Positions 32,873 through 42,623 are shown, numbered from the stretch's first letter. The stretch is 53,787 bases of DNA from Arthrobacter sp. Soil736 (GCF_001428005.1 NZ_LMSB01000008.1:139782-193568); one strand, 5' to 3'. Program-made: numbers and translations. Notes: generated from the letters alone by a model not told the origin.

Positions 32873-33557
32873 GAACATTTTCTCCCGCCCGGCCGACCGC
32901 GCGGCGCAGGCCGACTCCGTCGTCGTGATCGGGCTGGGCCGCTTCGGCGGGGCGCTGGCGCTGGAGCTGGAGGCGCAGGGCACCGAGGTCCTGGGGATTG
33001 ACGCGAGCGAAGAGATCGTCCAGTCCTACAACGGCCGACTGACCCACGTGGTCCGGGCGGACTCCACCAAGGAAGAGGTGCTGCGCCAGCTCTCGGTGCA
33101 TGAGTTCGACCGGGCCGTGGTGGGCATCGGCTCGGACATCGAGGCCAGCATCCTGACAACGTCCCGCCTCCTCACGTTCCGCAAACCCCAGATCTGGGCG
33201 AAGGCCATCAGCGAACCGCATGCCGAGATCCTGAACCAGCTCGGCGTGGACCACGTGATCCGGCCCGAGCACGACATGGGCAAGCGGGTGGCCCACCTGG
33301 TCCGCGGTTCCCTGCTCGACTACGTGGAGTTCGAGGACGACTTCGTGATGATCCGCACCAGCCCTCCGAAGGAGGCCCAGGACCGCCCGCTCGGCGTGCT
33401 GGGGCTCCGGGACAAGTACGGAATCACCATCGTGGCCGTCAAGCGCCCCGGCGGCATCTGGGGCCACACCACGGCCCAGACCGTCCTTTACGAGGAGGAC
33501 CAGATCATCGTCCAGGGCAGCAAAACCCAGGCGGAGAGATTCAGCAACATCCCCTGA
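32865..33557 (+). CDS. trkA: TrkA/KtrA-type RCK regulatory subunit
   Basis: 230 residues, cytosolic gating ring. The RCK_N Rossmann motif is VVIGLGRFGGALALELEAQG, followed by the acidic VLGIDASEE and TKEEVLRQLSV. The RCK_C domain follows from about 145 (GSLLDYVEFEDDF...DRPLGVLGLRDKYGITI). It starts with TTG 32865, preceded by AAGGAAAGG and overlapping the end of trkH, so it is translationally coupled. Confidence 0.94.
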   Translation: MAKNIFSRPADRAAQADSVVVIGLGRFGGALALELEAQGTEVLGIDASEEIVQSYNGRLTHVVRADSTKEEVLRQLSVHEFDRAVVGIGSDIEASILTTSRLLTFRKPQIWAKAISEPHAEILNQLGVDHVIRPEHDMGKRVAHLVRGSLLDYVEFEDDFVMIRTSPPKEAQDRPLGVLGLRDKYGITIVAVKRPGGIWGHTTAQTVLYEEDQIIVQGSKTQAERFSNIP

Positions 33558-33563
33558 CGGACG

Positions 33564-33947
33564 TCACCGCGGCTCGATGAAGGTGACCTGCCTCAGGCTG
33601 GCGGCCGGCTTCGGTTTCACGGCGGCCGGCTGATGCTTGGCGACGGCGGCGGGCTTCAGATTGCCGACGGCGGCGGCCGGTTTCCGTTTGGCGGCGGCGG
33701 CCGGCTTCAGCTTCCCGACGGCGGGGGCTGGCTTTACCACGGGGATCCGCCTGACGCTGAGCTGCTCGAGATCCAGCAGCCGGCGCGCGCCGGTCCGGGC
33801 ATCGATGATCCACAACAGGTCAATCTCTTCGAGCGTGCTGGCAACTGTCCCGCGGTGCGCGAGGCGTCCCCGGTGCCAGGCCTCGATCTCCTCCCCCGCC
33901 GAGAGCTCCGCGCACGAACGCACCTCAAGGTCCTCATCCGTCATCAT
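33564..33947 (-). CDS. Small domain protein with Lys/Ala/Pro-rich tail, paralogue of the 21.7-kb protein
   Basis: 127 residues from ATG 33947 (AAAGGAG 7 nt upstream; ATG 33944 also possible). Residues about 10-70 carry CAELSAGEEIEAWHRG and LLWIIDARTGARRLLD, matching the standalone 75-residue protein at 21749-21976. The rest is a histone-H1-like tail of KPAPAVGKLKPAAAAKRKP-type repeats, suggesting nucleic-acid or polyanion binding. It is convergent with trkA (6 bp between stops). No known family recognised. Confidence 0.72.
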   Translation of the reverse strand: MMTDEDLEVRSCAELSAGEEIEAWHRGRLAHRGTVASTLEEIDLLWIIDARTGARRLLDLEQLSVRRIPVVKPAPAVGKLKPAAAAKRKPAAAVGNLKPAAVAKHQPAAVKPKPAASLRQVTFIEPR

Positions 33948-34305
33948 CACTGGGCTCCTTTCACCGATCCGGTTCTGCATGCCCAGCCTGCACGATGAAC
34001 TTTTCTGGAGGGTTTCGAAATAGTGCCCCTTGTGTGTCGGCCCTGTTTCCAGACGGGCGCATAACCGCACCACTTGGATATGGCCCCGCCAACCGGGCGC
34101 CCGGACAATACCACCGCCCGACGGAATTTCGACTTTTTCCTAAAAAACTGCGCCTTTCTTGATCCAATCCTGAGCCATTCTTAGGTTACGAACTTCTTAT
34201 TCCGGAATGTTTAGAAAGAATTCAATTTGCCGGCCGCGAATTTCCACTCGGACAGGGCAATTATGCGTCTCGGATCGGGGCAGCCCGCCGGGGAATTCCC
34301 CACAG
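33948..34305. other. AT-richer gene-free stretch
   Basis: About 360 bp between the ligase-like gene stop and the start of the leftward small-domain gene. It must carry the small gene's promoter and the ligase gene's end. The part near 34130-34260 is markedly richer in A and T (TTTTTCCTAAAAAACTGCG, CTTCTTATTCCGGAATG). I see no ORF, tRNA or clear hairpin in it. Confidence 0.5.
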
Positions 34306-36204
34306 CTAGCGCCTGGACAACGCATCCGCGCGCTGGCTGGCGGCCTGGGCAGCTTCGGCATTGCCCAATCGCTGATAGATATTCGAGAGGATGCGCCACG
34401 GCGTGTCCAGGCCAGGATCCAGGGCCGCCGCGTGCTCCAGGTCCGCTATCCCCTCGGCGGCCCGCCCCAGGCCGAACTGCGCGACGCCCCGGTGGACATA
34501 GAGCCCGGTGGAATACGGGGCCTCCCGGACCAGGCCGTCCAGCAGATTTTTGGCCGCGCCGGGATCCCCGCTGTACAGGTACCCGATGGCCAGGGCCGTT
34601 CCCGCCTCCTGCGAGCGCGGCGTGCGTTCGCGCGCGAGGCTCCCCCATTCAACGGCGTACCGGGCCGCCTGCTGGTCCCCCGCCGTCGCCGGGCCGGCAA
34701 ACGCCTGGGCGGCGAGCAGTGCGGTGTCGCTGTCCCACGGCCTGAGCTGCCGGGCCTGCTGGAACGCCTGGTCGGCTAGGACAACATCCCCCTCCGCGGC
34801 AGCCTTGGCGCCGGCGCCCATCGGCCATTCTGCAATGGTGGCCGGGACGGCAATGGCCAGGCCGGCCGCGACGAGAACCGCGCCGGCCGCCGTCGAAACC
34901 GCGGGCCGGAAGATGCCCGCAAAGATTGCCGCCAGCCTCGCCGGAATCACGCCGGCCATCGCCCGCGACCGGAGGACAGGGACGCCCGTGCCCTCGCACC
35001 CCACCAGTCCGCCGCACAGGAAAGCCACCACGGCCGTGGTGCCGATTGCCGTGAAGTGCGTCAGCAGCGCCAAACCGTCCGCGGCCACGGTCACCAGCAC
35101 CACGGCAAGGTACCGGCGGTCTGCACCGTACTGGGCTTCCTTCATCCGCCGGACCACAGCAAACACGGCAACCGCGCCGAGAACCAGGACGAACGAGAGC
35201 AACGGGACGCCGCCTGCCGCCAAGAGTTGCAGGGGCCAGCTGTGCGGAGAATCGGCGGGGAAACTGTCGCCCACGGATCGGGCCCACTCCCCGTTCAGGT
35301 ACGCCGGCAGCGCGTCAACGAAGCCGCTCGGCCCAACGCCGAAGACCGGATCGGCGCCTATCAGGCCGAGGCTCCGGTCCCATAGCAGCCAGCGTCCGTC
35401 CACGGTTCCCGCGGACAGCAGGCGGTCGCGCGCAGCGGGGACCAGCAGGACTCCGCCGGCCACGCCCGCGGCGGCCAGCATGGCACCCGCCGCGATTTTG
35501 GGCCGTGCCCAGGACCGGCTCCGCATCCACATGCAGGAGGCAAACAACGCCACGATCAGCAGCCCTGCCAGTGCCGCCCGGGAGCCGGAAAGGATCGCCA
35601 CCCCGGCCGCGGCGAATAGGCCTGCATGCCGCAGCCACACCTGCCATCCGCGCTCAGAACTAGCGCCGGCGGACAGCACCCCCGCGATGACGAAGCCGAC
35701 CAGGCCCTGGTCTGTGGCATTCCCCAACGTGGCGCCCGGCCGCACGTCAGCGGCCCCGCCCAGCGGCCGCAAACCCGCGCTTTCGAGCACTGCGATGAGC
35801 AACAGAACCAAGGCGACGGCGGCGAGCGGCATGCTGAGAAGCTGGCGTCTCCGGCCGGCCGAAGCGCCGCCCAGGACCTTCGCGCCCACCGCGAATACGG
35901 CCACGTACACCCCAAGGGTCAACAGTCCCTCGTAGCGCGGCCAGCGTCCGGCCATGCTGGCCAGCGGGGTATCGGACACGAGCATGGCGACGGCGCTCCA
36001 CACCACGCAGGCGGCGGTCGCCGCCTGCACCGCCCAGGGAAGTCGGGCCCGCAGCGGAGACAGCAGGCCGGCAAGGACGGCGATGATCACCACCACGAGT
36101 TTGATCCAGACGAACCGGAAAAGGCCTCCGGGCTGAAACACCAGGATTGACCCTGCCATCAGGATGATGCAGAGCGCGGGCAGCCGGGTAATCGCTTGCT
36201 TCAT
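34306..36204 (-). CDS. O-antigen-ligase/polymerase-like membrane protein with C-terminal TPR region
   Basis: 632 residues. About 10-12 membrane helices fill residues 5-480. The Wzy_C/WaaL-type segment is seen as AAGVAILSGSRAALAGLLIV followed by the long loop with DRSLGLIGADPVFGVGPSGF and DSPHSWPLQLLAAGGVPLL. The C-terminal 140 residues contain helix pairs like TPR repeats (DQAFQQARQLRPWDSDTALL, GRAAEGIADLEHAAALDPGL). Family members polymerise or transfer glycans on the outer membrane face. It is divergent from the giant secreted repeat protein, perhaps its glycosylation or surface partner. Confidence 0.85.
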   Translation of the reverse strand: MKQAITRLPALCIILMAGSILVFQPGGLFRFVWIKLVVVIIAVLAGLLSPLRARLPWAVQAATAACVVWSAVAMLVSDTPLASMAGRWPRYEGLLTLGVYVAVFAVGAKVLGGASAGRRRQLLSMPLAAVALVLLLIAVLESAGLRPLGGAADVRPGATLGNATDQGLVGFVIAGVLSAGASSERGWQVWLRHAGLFAAAGVAILSGSRAALAGLLIVALFASCMWMRSRSWARPKIAAGAMLAAAGVAGGVLLVPAARDRLLSAGTVDGRWLLWDRSLGLIGADPVFGVGPSGFVDALPAYLNGEWARSVGDSFPADSPHSWPLQLLAAGGVPLLSFVLVLGAVAVFAVVRRMKEAQYGADRRYLAVVLVTVAADGLALLTHFTAIGTTAVVAFLCGGLVGCEGTGVPVLRSRAMAGVIPARLAAIFAGIFRPAVSTAAGAVLVAAGLAIAVPATIAEWPMGAGAKAAAEGDVVLADQAFQQARQLRPWDSDTALLAAQAFAGPATAGDQQAARYAVEWGSLARERTPRSQEAGTALAIGYLYSGDPGAAKNLLDGLVREAPYSTGLYVHRGVAQFGLGRAAEGIADLEHAAALDPGLDTPWRILSNIYQRLGNAEAAQAASQRADALSRR

Positions 36205-36429
36205 GCGCGGGTTGGTGACCTTTCACGGGAGACTGCTCCAATATAACCGCCACGTTCTGACAAAGGACTATGGCAAGCCGACAAGAAGCATGGTTACTAA
36301 CTCAATTGGACATACAGCGATAATTTCTGGAAACAGGGCTTTGAATGCCGTTTATAACGGTTACACTGAGGCGTTCTTTGACAATTAAATGGTGCAGCCC
36401 AGCTGCTGCAAGACCCATGGGGGGTAAAA

Positions 36430-39400
36430 ATGCTCGCTTTGAGCAGGCGATTCCGTTTTCGAATCGCCGTTTTATTATCGGTTCTGTCAGCGCTGGTGCT
36501 GCTCGGCCTAACGCCGGCCAACGCAGCCGACCTGTCGGATGCTTCCATCAGCGGAAAGGTGACGGCCCCCGCGGGCGTCGATCTCGCTGCTACGCAGGTC
36601 TACGCATACGCGGCCGATGGGCATTCGTACACCGGCTACGGCCAGCTCAACGGCGACGGTAGCTACACCGTCACCGGCCTTCCGGCAGGCTCCTACAAGG
36701 TCCAATTCACGGGAAGCAACTCCGGGGCCCTAGACCAGTGGTACTCGGGCTCAACGTCCTTTGACTCAGCCACACCCGTCACCCTCTCGGCCGGCCAAAG
36801 CCTTACCGGCGTCGACGTGGTCCTGGTCAAGGGCGCCTCGATCAGCGGCAAGGTCACTGTGCCCGCTGGTGCCGACGTCACAGGTGTTGGTGTCATGGCC
36901 CTCGCGACGGAGAGCCCTTGGCAAAACGGCTACGGCCAAGTGAATGCGGACGGCACCTACACGCTCCGCGGACGTCCGGCGGGATCCTACAGGGTCCAGT
37001 TCAGCGGCAACAACTCTGGTGCTGCCAGCCAATGGTACGGCGGGGCCGCAACGTCCTCCGCCGCCACACCGGTGACGCTCACTGCGGGCCAGGATCTCGC
37101 CAACATCAATGCAACCCTCGTCCGGGGAGCCTCTATCAGCGGCACCGTGACCGCGCCCGCAGGAGTGGACCCCAGCCGTGGGCAAGTGAACTTTGTCCTA
37201 CCGGGAGGCAGCTGGCAAAATTCAGTACAAATCGGTTCCGACGGCACGTACAAGGTGAGCGGCCTTCCGGCCGGCAGCTACAAGGTACAGTTTTCCGGGA
37301 ACAGCGGCGGCTCGTTGGACCAGTGGTACCCAGGCGCCGCATCATTTGAGACCGGAACTATGCTGACCCTCAACGAGGGCGACGACCTCACCGGCATCGA
37401 TGCCACGCTGGTGAAAGGTGCCTCGATTAGCGGAACTGTGACTGCACCAGCCGGCACCGATCTTGGCTCCATACAGGCCACCGTCTATGAAGCCAGTGGG
37501 CCAAATCCAAATTATGTGGGTTCCTCCTCTGTCAATGCCGACGGCACGTACAAAGTGCTTGGACTTGCCACGGGAAGCTACAAAGTGCAGTTCGCCGGGA
37601 TGAACAGCGTCGTGCTGGAGCAGTGGTATGAGGGTGCCTCGACATCTGAAACGGCCACTCCCGTGGACGTTACGGCCGGCGAGGACCATGGTGGAATCAA
37701 CGCCACCCTGGTGAAGGGCGCGTCTATTAGCGGCAAGATCACTGCCGCCGCAGGGGTCGACTTGGCCGGAGTTCGGGCGTACCTCTACCATTCGGACACC
37801 CTCTCGTATGCATCATCCGTCCAGGTCAGCCCGGATGGCGCATACCAGTTTGTGGGCCTCGCCGCCGGGTCATACAAAATCCAATTCAGCACAGGCAATT
37901 CGGGAGCCCTGGAACAGTGGTACGGCGGCGCCCCCACATCAACTACCGCCACCGCCATTGCAGTCTCCAGCGCCCAAGAGCTGACAGCAAACGACACCGT
38001 ACTCGTCAAGGGCGCATCCATCAGTGGGAAAGTCACCGCGCCAGTTGGCGTCCAGCTCTCCGCCGTGATGGCGACCTTGTACAACACGGATAAACCCACG
38101 GCGTATCCGACGTACGCCTACGTCCAGGCTGACGGCACCTACAAGGTCACCGGACTCACTCAAGGAAATTACGTCGTCCTCTTTTCGGGGTACAACTCGG
38201 GAGCCTTGGACCAGTGGTACCCGAATGGCACGTCCCGGGAAACGGCAACCGTAGTCTCACTCGCCGCTGGCCAGGATAAGACGGGCATAAACGCCTCGCT
38301 CGTCAAGGGCGCAAGCATCAGCGGCAAGGTCACCGTTCCGGCCGGGGTGACACTGAACAACATCATGGTGTCTGCCTCCGGCGCGGGAAGCCAGTTCGGC
38401 ACATATGCAAGCCTAAACGCCGACGGCAGCTACAAGATCAAGGGCCTTGCTGCTGGAACGTACAAGGTTAATTTCTCCAACTACAATTCCGGGGCACTGG
38501 ATGAGTGGTACAACAACGTCCAGACCCAGGCCGCAGCCACGCCCATCGTCCTGGCCGCTGGCCAGGACAAGACGGCCATCGACGCCACTCTAGCCAAGGG
38601 TGCAACGATCAGCGGCAAGGTCACGCTCCCCAGTGGCGTGAGCCCCTACAGCATCAGCGTCAGTCTCTTCAAAGGCGCCGACACCTCTCCGATGTACTCA
38701 ACCCAGATCAACAGCGACGGCACGTATTCACTCCGCGGACTCGCGGCCGGCAGCTACAAGCTGCAGTTCGGGGGCTACGGTTCGGGTGCCCTGACTCAGT
38801 GGTACAACAAGGCCACATCCTTGGCCATGGCGACTCCGGTGACGGTCACCGACGGCCAGGCCCTCACTGCCATCAACGCCACACTGGATAAGGGTGGCGT
38901 AGTCAGCGGCAAGATCACCGCACCCGCGGGGACCAACCTGGTTTCGGCACGAGTCTCCGCCACGAAGACCGGAGCCGCCAGCGAGTTCTTCTCCGCCGGC
39001 GTCAATGTGGACGGAACCTACAGCCTCATCGGGTTGGAACCCGGAACCTACAAGCTGCGCTTCCTCGGCGGCCGGAGCGGCGCTGAAGACCTTTGGTATG
39101 GAGGCGCGACAGTTGAGAATGCCACGCCCGTAACCGTGGCGGCAGCGCAGACCATTACCGGTGCCGACATGACAGTTGTTACAGGCGCCACCATCAGCGG
39201 CAAGGTCACCGGCGCCGCCACCTCCGGCTATCTGCTGTCCGTCCTGGATACCGCGGGCAACCTGGTCAAGAACGACTATACGGACGCGGCGGGCAGCTAC
39301 AGCGTGGTTGGCCTCGCGGCAGGCTCGTACAAGGTGGCCTTCAACCGCTCCACGGGATACTCCCAAGAGGAGGCGCAGTACTACCAGAACCAGCCCGAAT

Positions 39401-41160
39401 CCGCCGGAGTAGCACAGGCTCAGGCCATCCCTGTTGCTTCCGGGCAGACTGTCCAGGACATTGACGCGACGCTCACGGCAGGCGGTTCCATCAGCGGTAC
39501 CGTGCTGGACAAGGCCGGGAAACCGGTTGTCAGTGCCCTCATTCAGGCATACACACCGGACGGCTCACTTGTCACCCGCAGCGCCATTACTAACAGCATC
39601 GGCAAGTACACCCTGGCTGGCCTCACCACCGGCAAGTACACGCTTAGGGTTCATGGAGCACTCTCCGGACGCGGGGACCTCTACTCCGGGAACGTGACCA
39701 CCGAGGCTACGTCAACCAGGGTGATCGTTGTCAGGGGCAGCACCACAACGCACAACCTGTCCTACGCAGCGGTGGTGCAGACGCTCACTGCACCGACCCC
39801 CACCGTCAAGGGAACGGCCAAAGTGGGCTACGCGCTGACGGCGACACCGGGTACCTGGGGACCCACCCCTGTCACACTGAAATACCAGTGGAAGGCCAAC
39901 GGCGTCGCGATCACCGGTGCCACCGCCGCCATGTTCAAGCCGACAGCGGCACAGGTGGGCAAGACTCTGACGTTTACCGTTACGGGCACCAAGACGGGCT
40001 ACACCACGGCGACCAAGACCTCAGCCGCAACCGGAACGGTCATGGCCCTCAACCCTGCACTGACTGCACCAATCCCCAGGATCACGGGCACGGCCAAGGT
40101 GGGCTACACCCTGACCTCGGTTCCCGGAACGTGGGGTCCGGCGCCCGTCACGCTGAAGTACCAGTGGAAGGCCAACGGCATCGCCATCGCCGGCGCCACC
40201 GCCGCTGCATTCAAATCCACGGCGGCGCAGGTGGGCAAGACCCTGAGCGTAACGGTCACCGGCAGCAAGGCAGGCTACAACACAGCGGCCAAGACATCGG
40301 CAATCACCGCCAAGGTCGCCGTCGGAACCCTTACCGCGACAGTCCCGAAGATCACGGGGACTGCCAAGGTCGGATACACCCTGACCGCAACACCCGGCGC
40401 ATGGGGACCGGCACCGGTCACTTTGAAGTATCAGTGGAAGGCAAACGGCGTCGCCATTATCGGTGCCACGGCAAGCACCTACAAGCCAGCGGCGGCAGTC
40501 GTGGGCAAGACGCTAACCGTCACGGTCACGGGTAGCAAGGCTGGATACACGTCGGTGGCCAAGACGTCGGTACTCACCGCACGGGTCGCCGTCGGAACCC
40601 TCGCCGCACCCGTTCCTGTGATAAGCGGTGCCGTCAAGGTGGGGTCCGTCCTCACTGCAACGGGCACATGGGGCCCGGCTCCCGTAACGCTGAAGTACCA
40701 GTGGAAGGCGAACGGGGTCGCCATCACGGGCGCGACTGCTGCCACGTACAGGCCAACAGTTTCGGACCTGGGCAAGACACTAACCGTCACGGTCACCGGC
40801 AGCAACGCCGGCTATGTGACGGTGGCCAAAACGTCGGCACTCACGGCAATCGTCGCTGTCGGGACCCTGGCCGCACCGGTCCCAACGGTCACGGGGACAC
40901 CCACAGTCGGAGCAATTTTGACCGCGACGCCGGGCGAGTGGGGGCCGGCCCCGGTCACGCTGAAATACCAGTGGAGCGCGGACGGCGTGGCCATCACGGG
41001 CGCTGTCGCCAGCACTTATCAGCCGGTGGCGGCCGACGCGGGCAAGACGCTAACCGTCACGGTCACCGGGGCCAAGGCAGGTTATGCGACGGCTAGTCAG
41101 GCCTCCGCGGCCACGGTTGCCGTGGCCGCGGTCGCCGTCGCCACGGTCGCCGTGAGCTAG
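36430..41160 (+). CDS. Giant secreted repeat protein: 11 prealbumin-like + 5 Ig-like repeats
   Basis: 1576 residues. GGGGGT precedes the start. A signal peptide is clear (RIAVLLSVLSALVLLGLTPA, cut after ANA). Eleven repeats of about 97 residues follow (about 39-1115). Each starts ASISGKVTAPAG, contains DGTYKVxGLxAGSYKVQF and xQWY, and ends INATLVKG, as in carboxypeptidase-regulatory/CNA-B-like beta sandwiches. Five Ig-like repeats of about 90 residues then follow (LTAPxPxxxGTAKVGYxLTA, WGPAPVTLKYQWKANGVAI, GKTLTVTVTGSKAGY). No LPxTG, membrane anchor or enzyme domain is visible. It is likely an adhesive or matrix stalk protein. Confidence 0.93.
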   Translation: MLALSRRFRFRIAVLLSVLSALVLLGLTPANAADLSDASISGKVTAPAGVDLAATQVYAYAADGHSYTGYGQLNGDGSYTVTGLPAGSYKVQFTGSNSGALDQWYSGSTSFDSATPVTLSAGQSLTGVDVVLVKGASISGKVTVPAGADVTGVGVMALATESPWQNGYGQVNADGTYTLRGRPAGSYRVQFSGNNSGAASQWYGGAATSSAATPVTLTAGQDLANINATLVRGASISGTVTAPAGVDPSRGQVNFVLPGGSWQNSVQIGSDGTYKVSGLPAGSYKVQFSGNSGGSLDQWYPGAASFETGTMLTLNEGDDLTGIDATLVKGASISGTVTAPAGTDLGSIQATVYEASGPNPNYVGSSSVNADGTYKVLGLATGSYKVQFAGMNSVVLEQWYEGASTSETATPVDVTAGEDHGGINATLVKGASISGKITAAAGVDLAGVRAYLYHSDTLSYASSVQVSPDGAYQFVGLAAGSYKIQFSTGNSGALEQWYGGAPTSTTATAIAVSSAQELTANDTVLVKGASISGKVTAPVGVQLSAVMATLYNTDKPTAYPTYAYVQADGTYKVTGLTQGNYVVLFSGYNSGALDQWYPNGTSRETATVVSLAAGQDKTGINASLVKGASISGKVTVPAGVTLNNIMVSASGAGSQFGTYASLNADGSYKIKGLAAGTYKVNFSNYNSGALDEWYNNVQTQAAATPIVLAAGQDKTAIDATLAKGATISGKVTLPSGVSPYSISVSLFKGADTSPMYSTQINSDGTYSLRGLAAGSYKLQFGGYGSGALTQWYNKATSLAMATPVTVTDGQALTAINATLDKGGVVSGKITAPAGTNLVSARVSATKTGAASEFFSAGVNVDGTYSLIGLEPGTYKLRFLGGRSGAEDLWYGGATVENATPVTVAAAQTITGADMTVVTGATISGKVTGAATSGYLLSVLDTAGNLVKNDYTDAAGSYSVVGLAAGSYKVAFNRSTGYSQEEAQYYQNQPESAGVAQAQAIPVASGQTVQDIDATLTAGGSISGTVLDKAGKPVVSALIQAYTPDGSLVTRSAITNSIGKYTLAGLTTGKYTLRVHGALSGRGDLYSGNVTTEATSTRVIVVRGSTTTHNLSYAAVVQTLTAPTPTVKGTAKVGYALTATPGTWGPTPVTLKYQWKANGVAITGATAAMFKPTAAQVGKTLTFTVTGTKTGYTTATKTSAATGTVMALNPALTAPIPRITGTAKVGYTLTSVPGTWGPAPVTLKYQWKANGIAIAGATAAAFKSTAAQVGKTLSVTVTGSKAGYNTAAKTSAITAKVAVGTLTATVPKITGTAKVGYTLTATPGAWGPAPVTLKYQWKANGVAIIGATASTYKPAAAVVGKTLTVTVTGSKAGYTSVAKTSVLTARVAVGTLAAPVPVISGAVKVGSVLTATGTWGPAPVTLKYQWKANGVAITGATAATYRPTVSDLGKTLTVTVTGSNAGYVTVAKTSALTAIVAVGTLAAPVPTVTGTPTVGAILTATPGEWGPAPVTLKYQWSADGVAITGAVASTYQPVAADAGKTLTVTVTGAKAGYATASQASAATVAVAAVAVATVAVS
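36547..41157 (+). repeat. Intragenic tandem repeats of the giant secreted protein
   Basis: Eleven degenerate units of about 290-300 bp run from about 36547 to 39780. Five units of about 265-275 bp run from about 39781 to 41157. The second set is more conserved in DNA (CTGAAGTACCAGTGGAAGGC recurs), which favours copy-number change by recombination. Confidence 0.85.
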
Positions 41161-41309
41161 TCGGCAGCCTGCCCGGCCAAAGGCAGGTTGATGTAGCTGG
41201 TCCACGGCCGCTGCAGCCCCCAGTAGTTGAGGGAGTTGCGGCGGCCGTGTGGCTTAACGGTGGATCCGCCAGCGCCATCCGCCGCCAGGAACTGAGTGGC
41301 ATAAATCAC
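41157..41309 (-). CDS. Possible 50-residue protein in frame behind the M14 gene
   Basis: GTG 41309 with GAGGAAAAA directly upstream opens a 50-codon frame (MIYATQFLAADGAGG... ending PWTSYINLPLAGQAAD). The frame is the same as that of the carboxypeptidase, separated from its TAG stop by nine sense codons, so it could also be a C-terminal extension cut off by the TAG. The TAG of this frame overlaps the stop of the giant protein gene on the other strand (CTAG). No family recognised. It may be a genuine small gene, a remnant, or chance. Confidence 0.4.
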   Translation of the reverse strand: MIYATQFLAADGAGGSTVKPHGRRNSLNYWGLQRPWTSYINLPLAGQAAD

Positions 41310-41336
41310 TTTTTCCTCATCCGACAGGGGCAGGCA

Positions 41337-42623
41337 CTAGCCCCCTCGCCGCGTCGAGAACCGCTCGAGGATCCGTTCGAGCCGGCGGACGATGCGCGTC
41401 CACGGCCCGTACGGTCCCCAGATCTCCGGCGGGAAGAGCCGGCGCCAGAAGGTCAGGAATCGATCCGCGATGCGGTGCCACCAGGCGAGTTTCCAGCACA
41501 GGATCACCTGTACCCAGCTGGGGGTCGCGTACTCGCACAGGTTCACCAGGCCGGCGTCGACGTCGAGGATCATGTCCTTCATCTCGGCCCAGCTCGGGAA
41601 GAAATTCTGGTTCCTGTTGAACTCGATGCAGAAGCCGCCGAGCTTGCCCTTCCGCGGGTTGAGGAACTCGCGCGTGAAGGCCCAGTCCTCGCTGGTGCCG
41701 GAGGTCGGGTAGGTGGTGCTCCAGAGCCAGAAACCCTGCTTGCTCACGTACCCCTGGTTGCGGACGGCGTTGATCCCGTCGCGGAGCACGGCCGCGGCGG
41801 CCGTGACTTCCGGCAGCCGGGCCGCCGGGATGTATTCCCCGTAGGCGTCGCCGGAGACCCCGCGCTTCCCGTCCCAGGCGGTGTTCATGAACGACTTGGA
41901 CGGGTCTGTGCTCTGGTTCTCGTCGTCGCCCCAGGGGTAGAGGACGTCCCCGCTGTAGGAGTGTACGTCCACGAAGTAGCGGGCCTTCGGGAACCGGTCC
42001 ACGAGCCATTGGACGTTCCGGGCTTCCGGCTCGGAGAACGGTCCGGTCCCGTGGAAGATGTCTGATCCCGGATCGGCCGATGCCAGTGTCCCGGGATTCG
42101 CCGACGGGGAGAACTTGGTCTGGAAGTCCCAGAGGAAGTCGTAGTTGCGGTTGACGTCGACGCCGGCGCGTCCGGTTGAGCCGCCGCCGCTGGCCGGGTT
42201 GCGGTTCTTCCGCCACATGGCCTGGTTGGATCCGGCGGTCCCGCCCATGCTGTAGGCGCGGCCGTCCGGGTTGATGTCGGGGAAGACGACGACGTCGGTC
42301 CGGTTCACGATCCCGCGGACGTCCGCTGCGGAGAACGTCTTCGCGCCGTAGGCGAGACCCGCGTTGGCGGTGTACGCCTCGAGGAGGTCGGCGGCGAGGT
42401 TGACCAGGATGTCCGGGCCGCCCCACTCGCGGGCGTGGACGCCGCTGACGAACACGAGCGCAGGGCGGCAGCGGAAGCTCGGGTTGCCGCGGATCAGCAA
42501 CGCGTGGCTGCGGCGTCCCTCGTGGGTGGGGTTCGGCAGCGGGAGCAGTTGCGTCAGGCGCGGGTAGGCGTTGTTCAGGCCGATCAGCGCCGACTCGATT
42601 TCGGTGACGTTGAGGAAGGTCAT
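41337..42623 (-). CDS. M14-family zinc carboxypeptidase
   Basis: 428 residues. Zinc ligands are in HAREWGG (HxxE near 63-66) and VDVHSYSGDVLYPWG (third ligand His). Asn/Arg substrate binding is in VDVNRNYDF, and the catalytic Glu in GFCIEFNRN. This is the carboxypeptidase A/T fold. No signal peptide is visible. The C terminus carries an unusual Trp/Arg-rich segment of about 60 residues (LAWWHRIADRFLTFWRRLF), perhaps membrane- or polymer-binding. The ATG overlaps the stop of the upstream gene (ATGA), which encodes a propeptide-like domain. Confidence 0.9.
   Translation of the reverse strand: MTFLNVTEIESALIGLNNAYPRLTQLLPLPNPTHEGRRSHALLIRGNPSFRCRPALVFVSGVHAREWGGPDILVNLAADLLEAYTANAGLAYGAKTFSAADVRGIVNRTDVVVFPDINPDGRAYSMGGTAGSNQAMWRKNRNPASGGGSTGRAGVDVNRNYDFLWDFQTKFSPSANPGTLASADPGSDIFHGTGPFSEPEARNVQWLVDRFPKARYFVDVHSYSGDVLYPWGDDENQSTDPSKSFMNTAWDGKRGVSGDAYGEYIPAARLPEVTAAAAVLRDGINAVRNQGYVSKQGFWLWSTTYPTSGTSEDWAFTREFLNPRKGKLGGFCIEFNRNQNFFPSWAEMKDMILDVDAGLVNLCEYATPSWVQVILCWKLAWWHRIADRFLTFWRRLFPPEIWGPYGPWTRIVRRLERILERFSTRRGG

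Noticed and set aside
36378..36406. Sigma-A promoter of the giant repeat protein (TTGACA at 36378)
   Set aside because: No acceptable -10 hexamer at 16-18 bp spacing; left unassigned.
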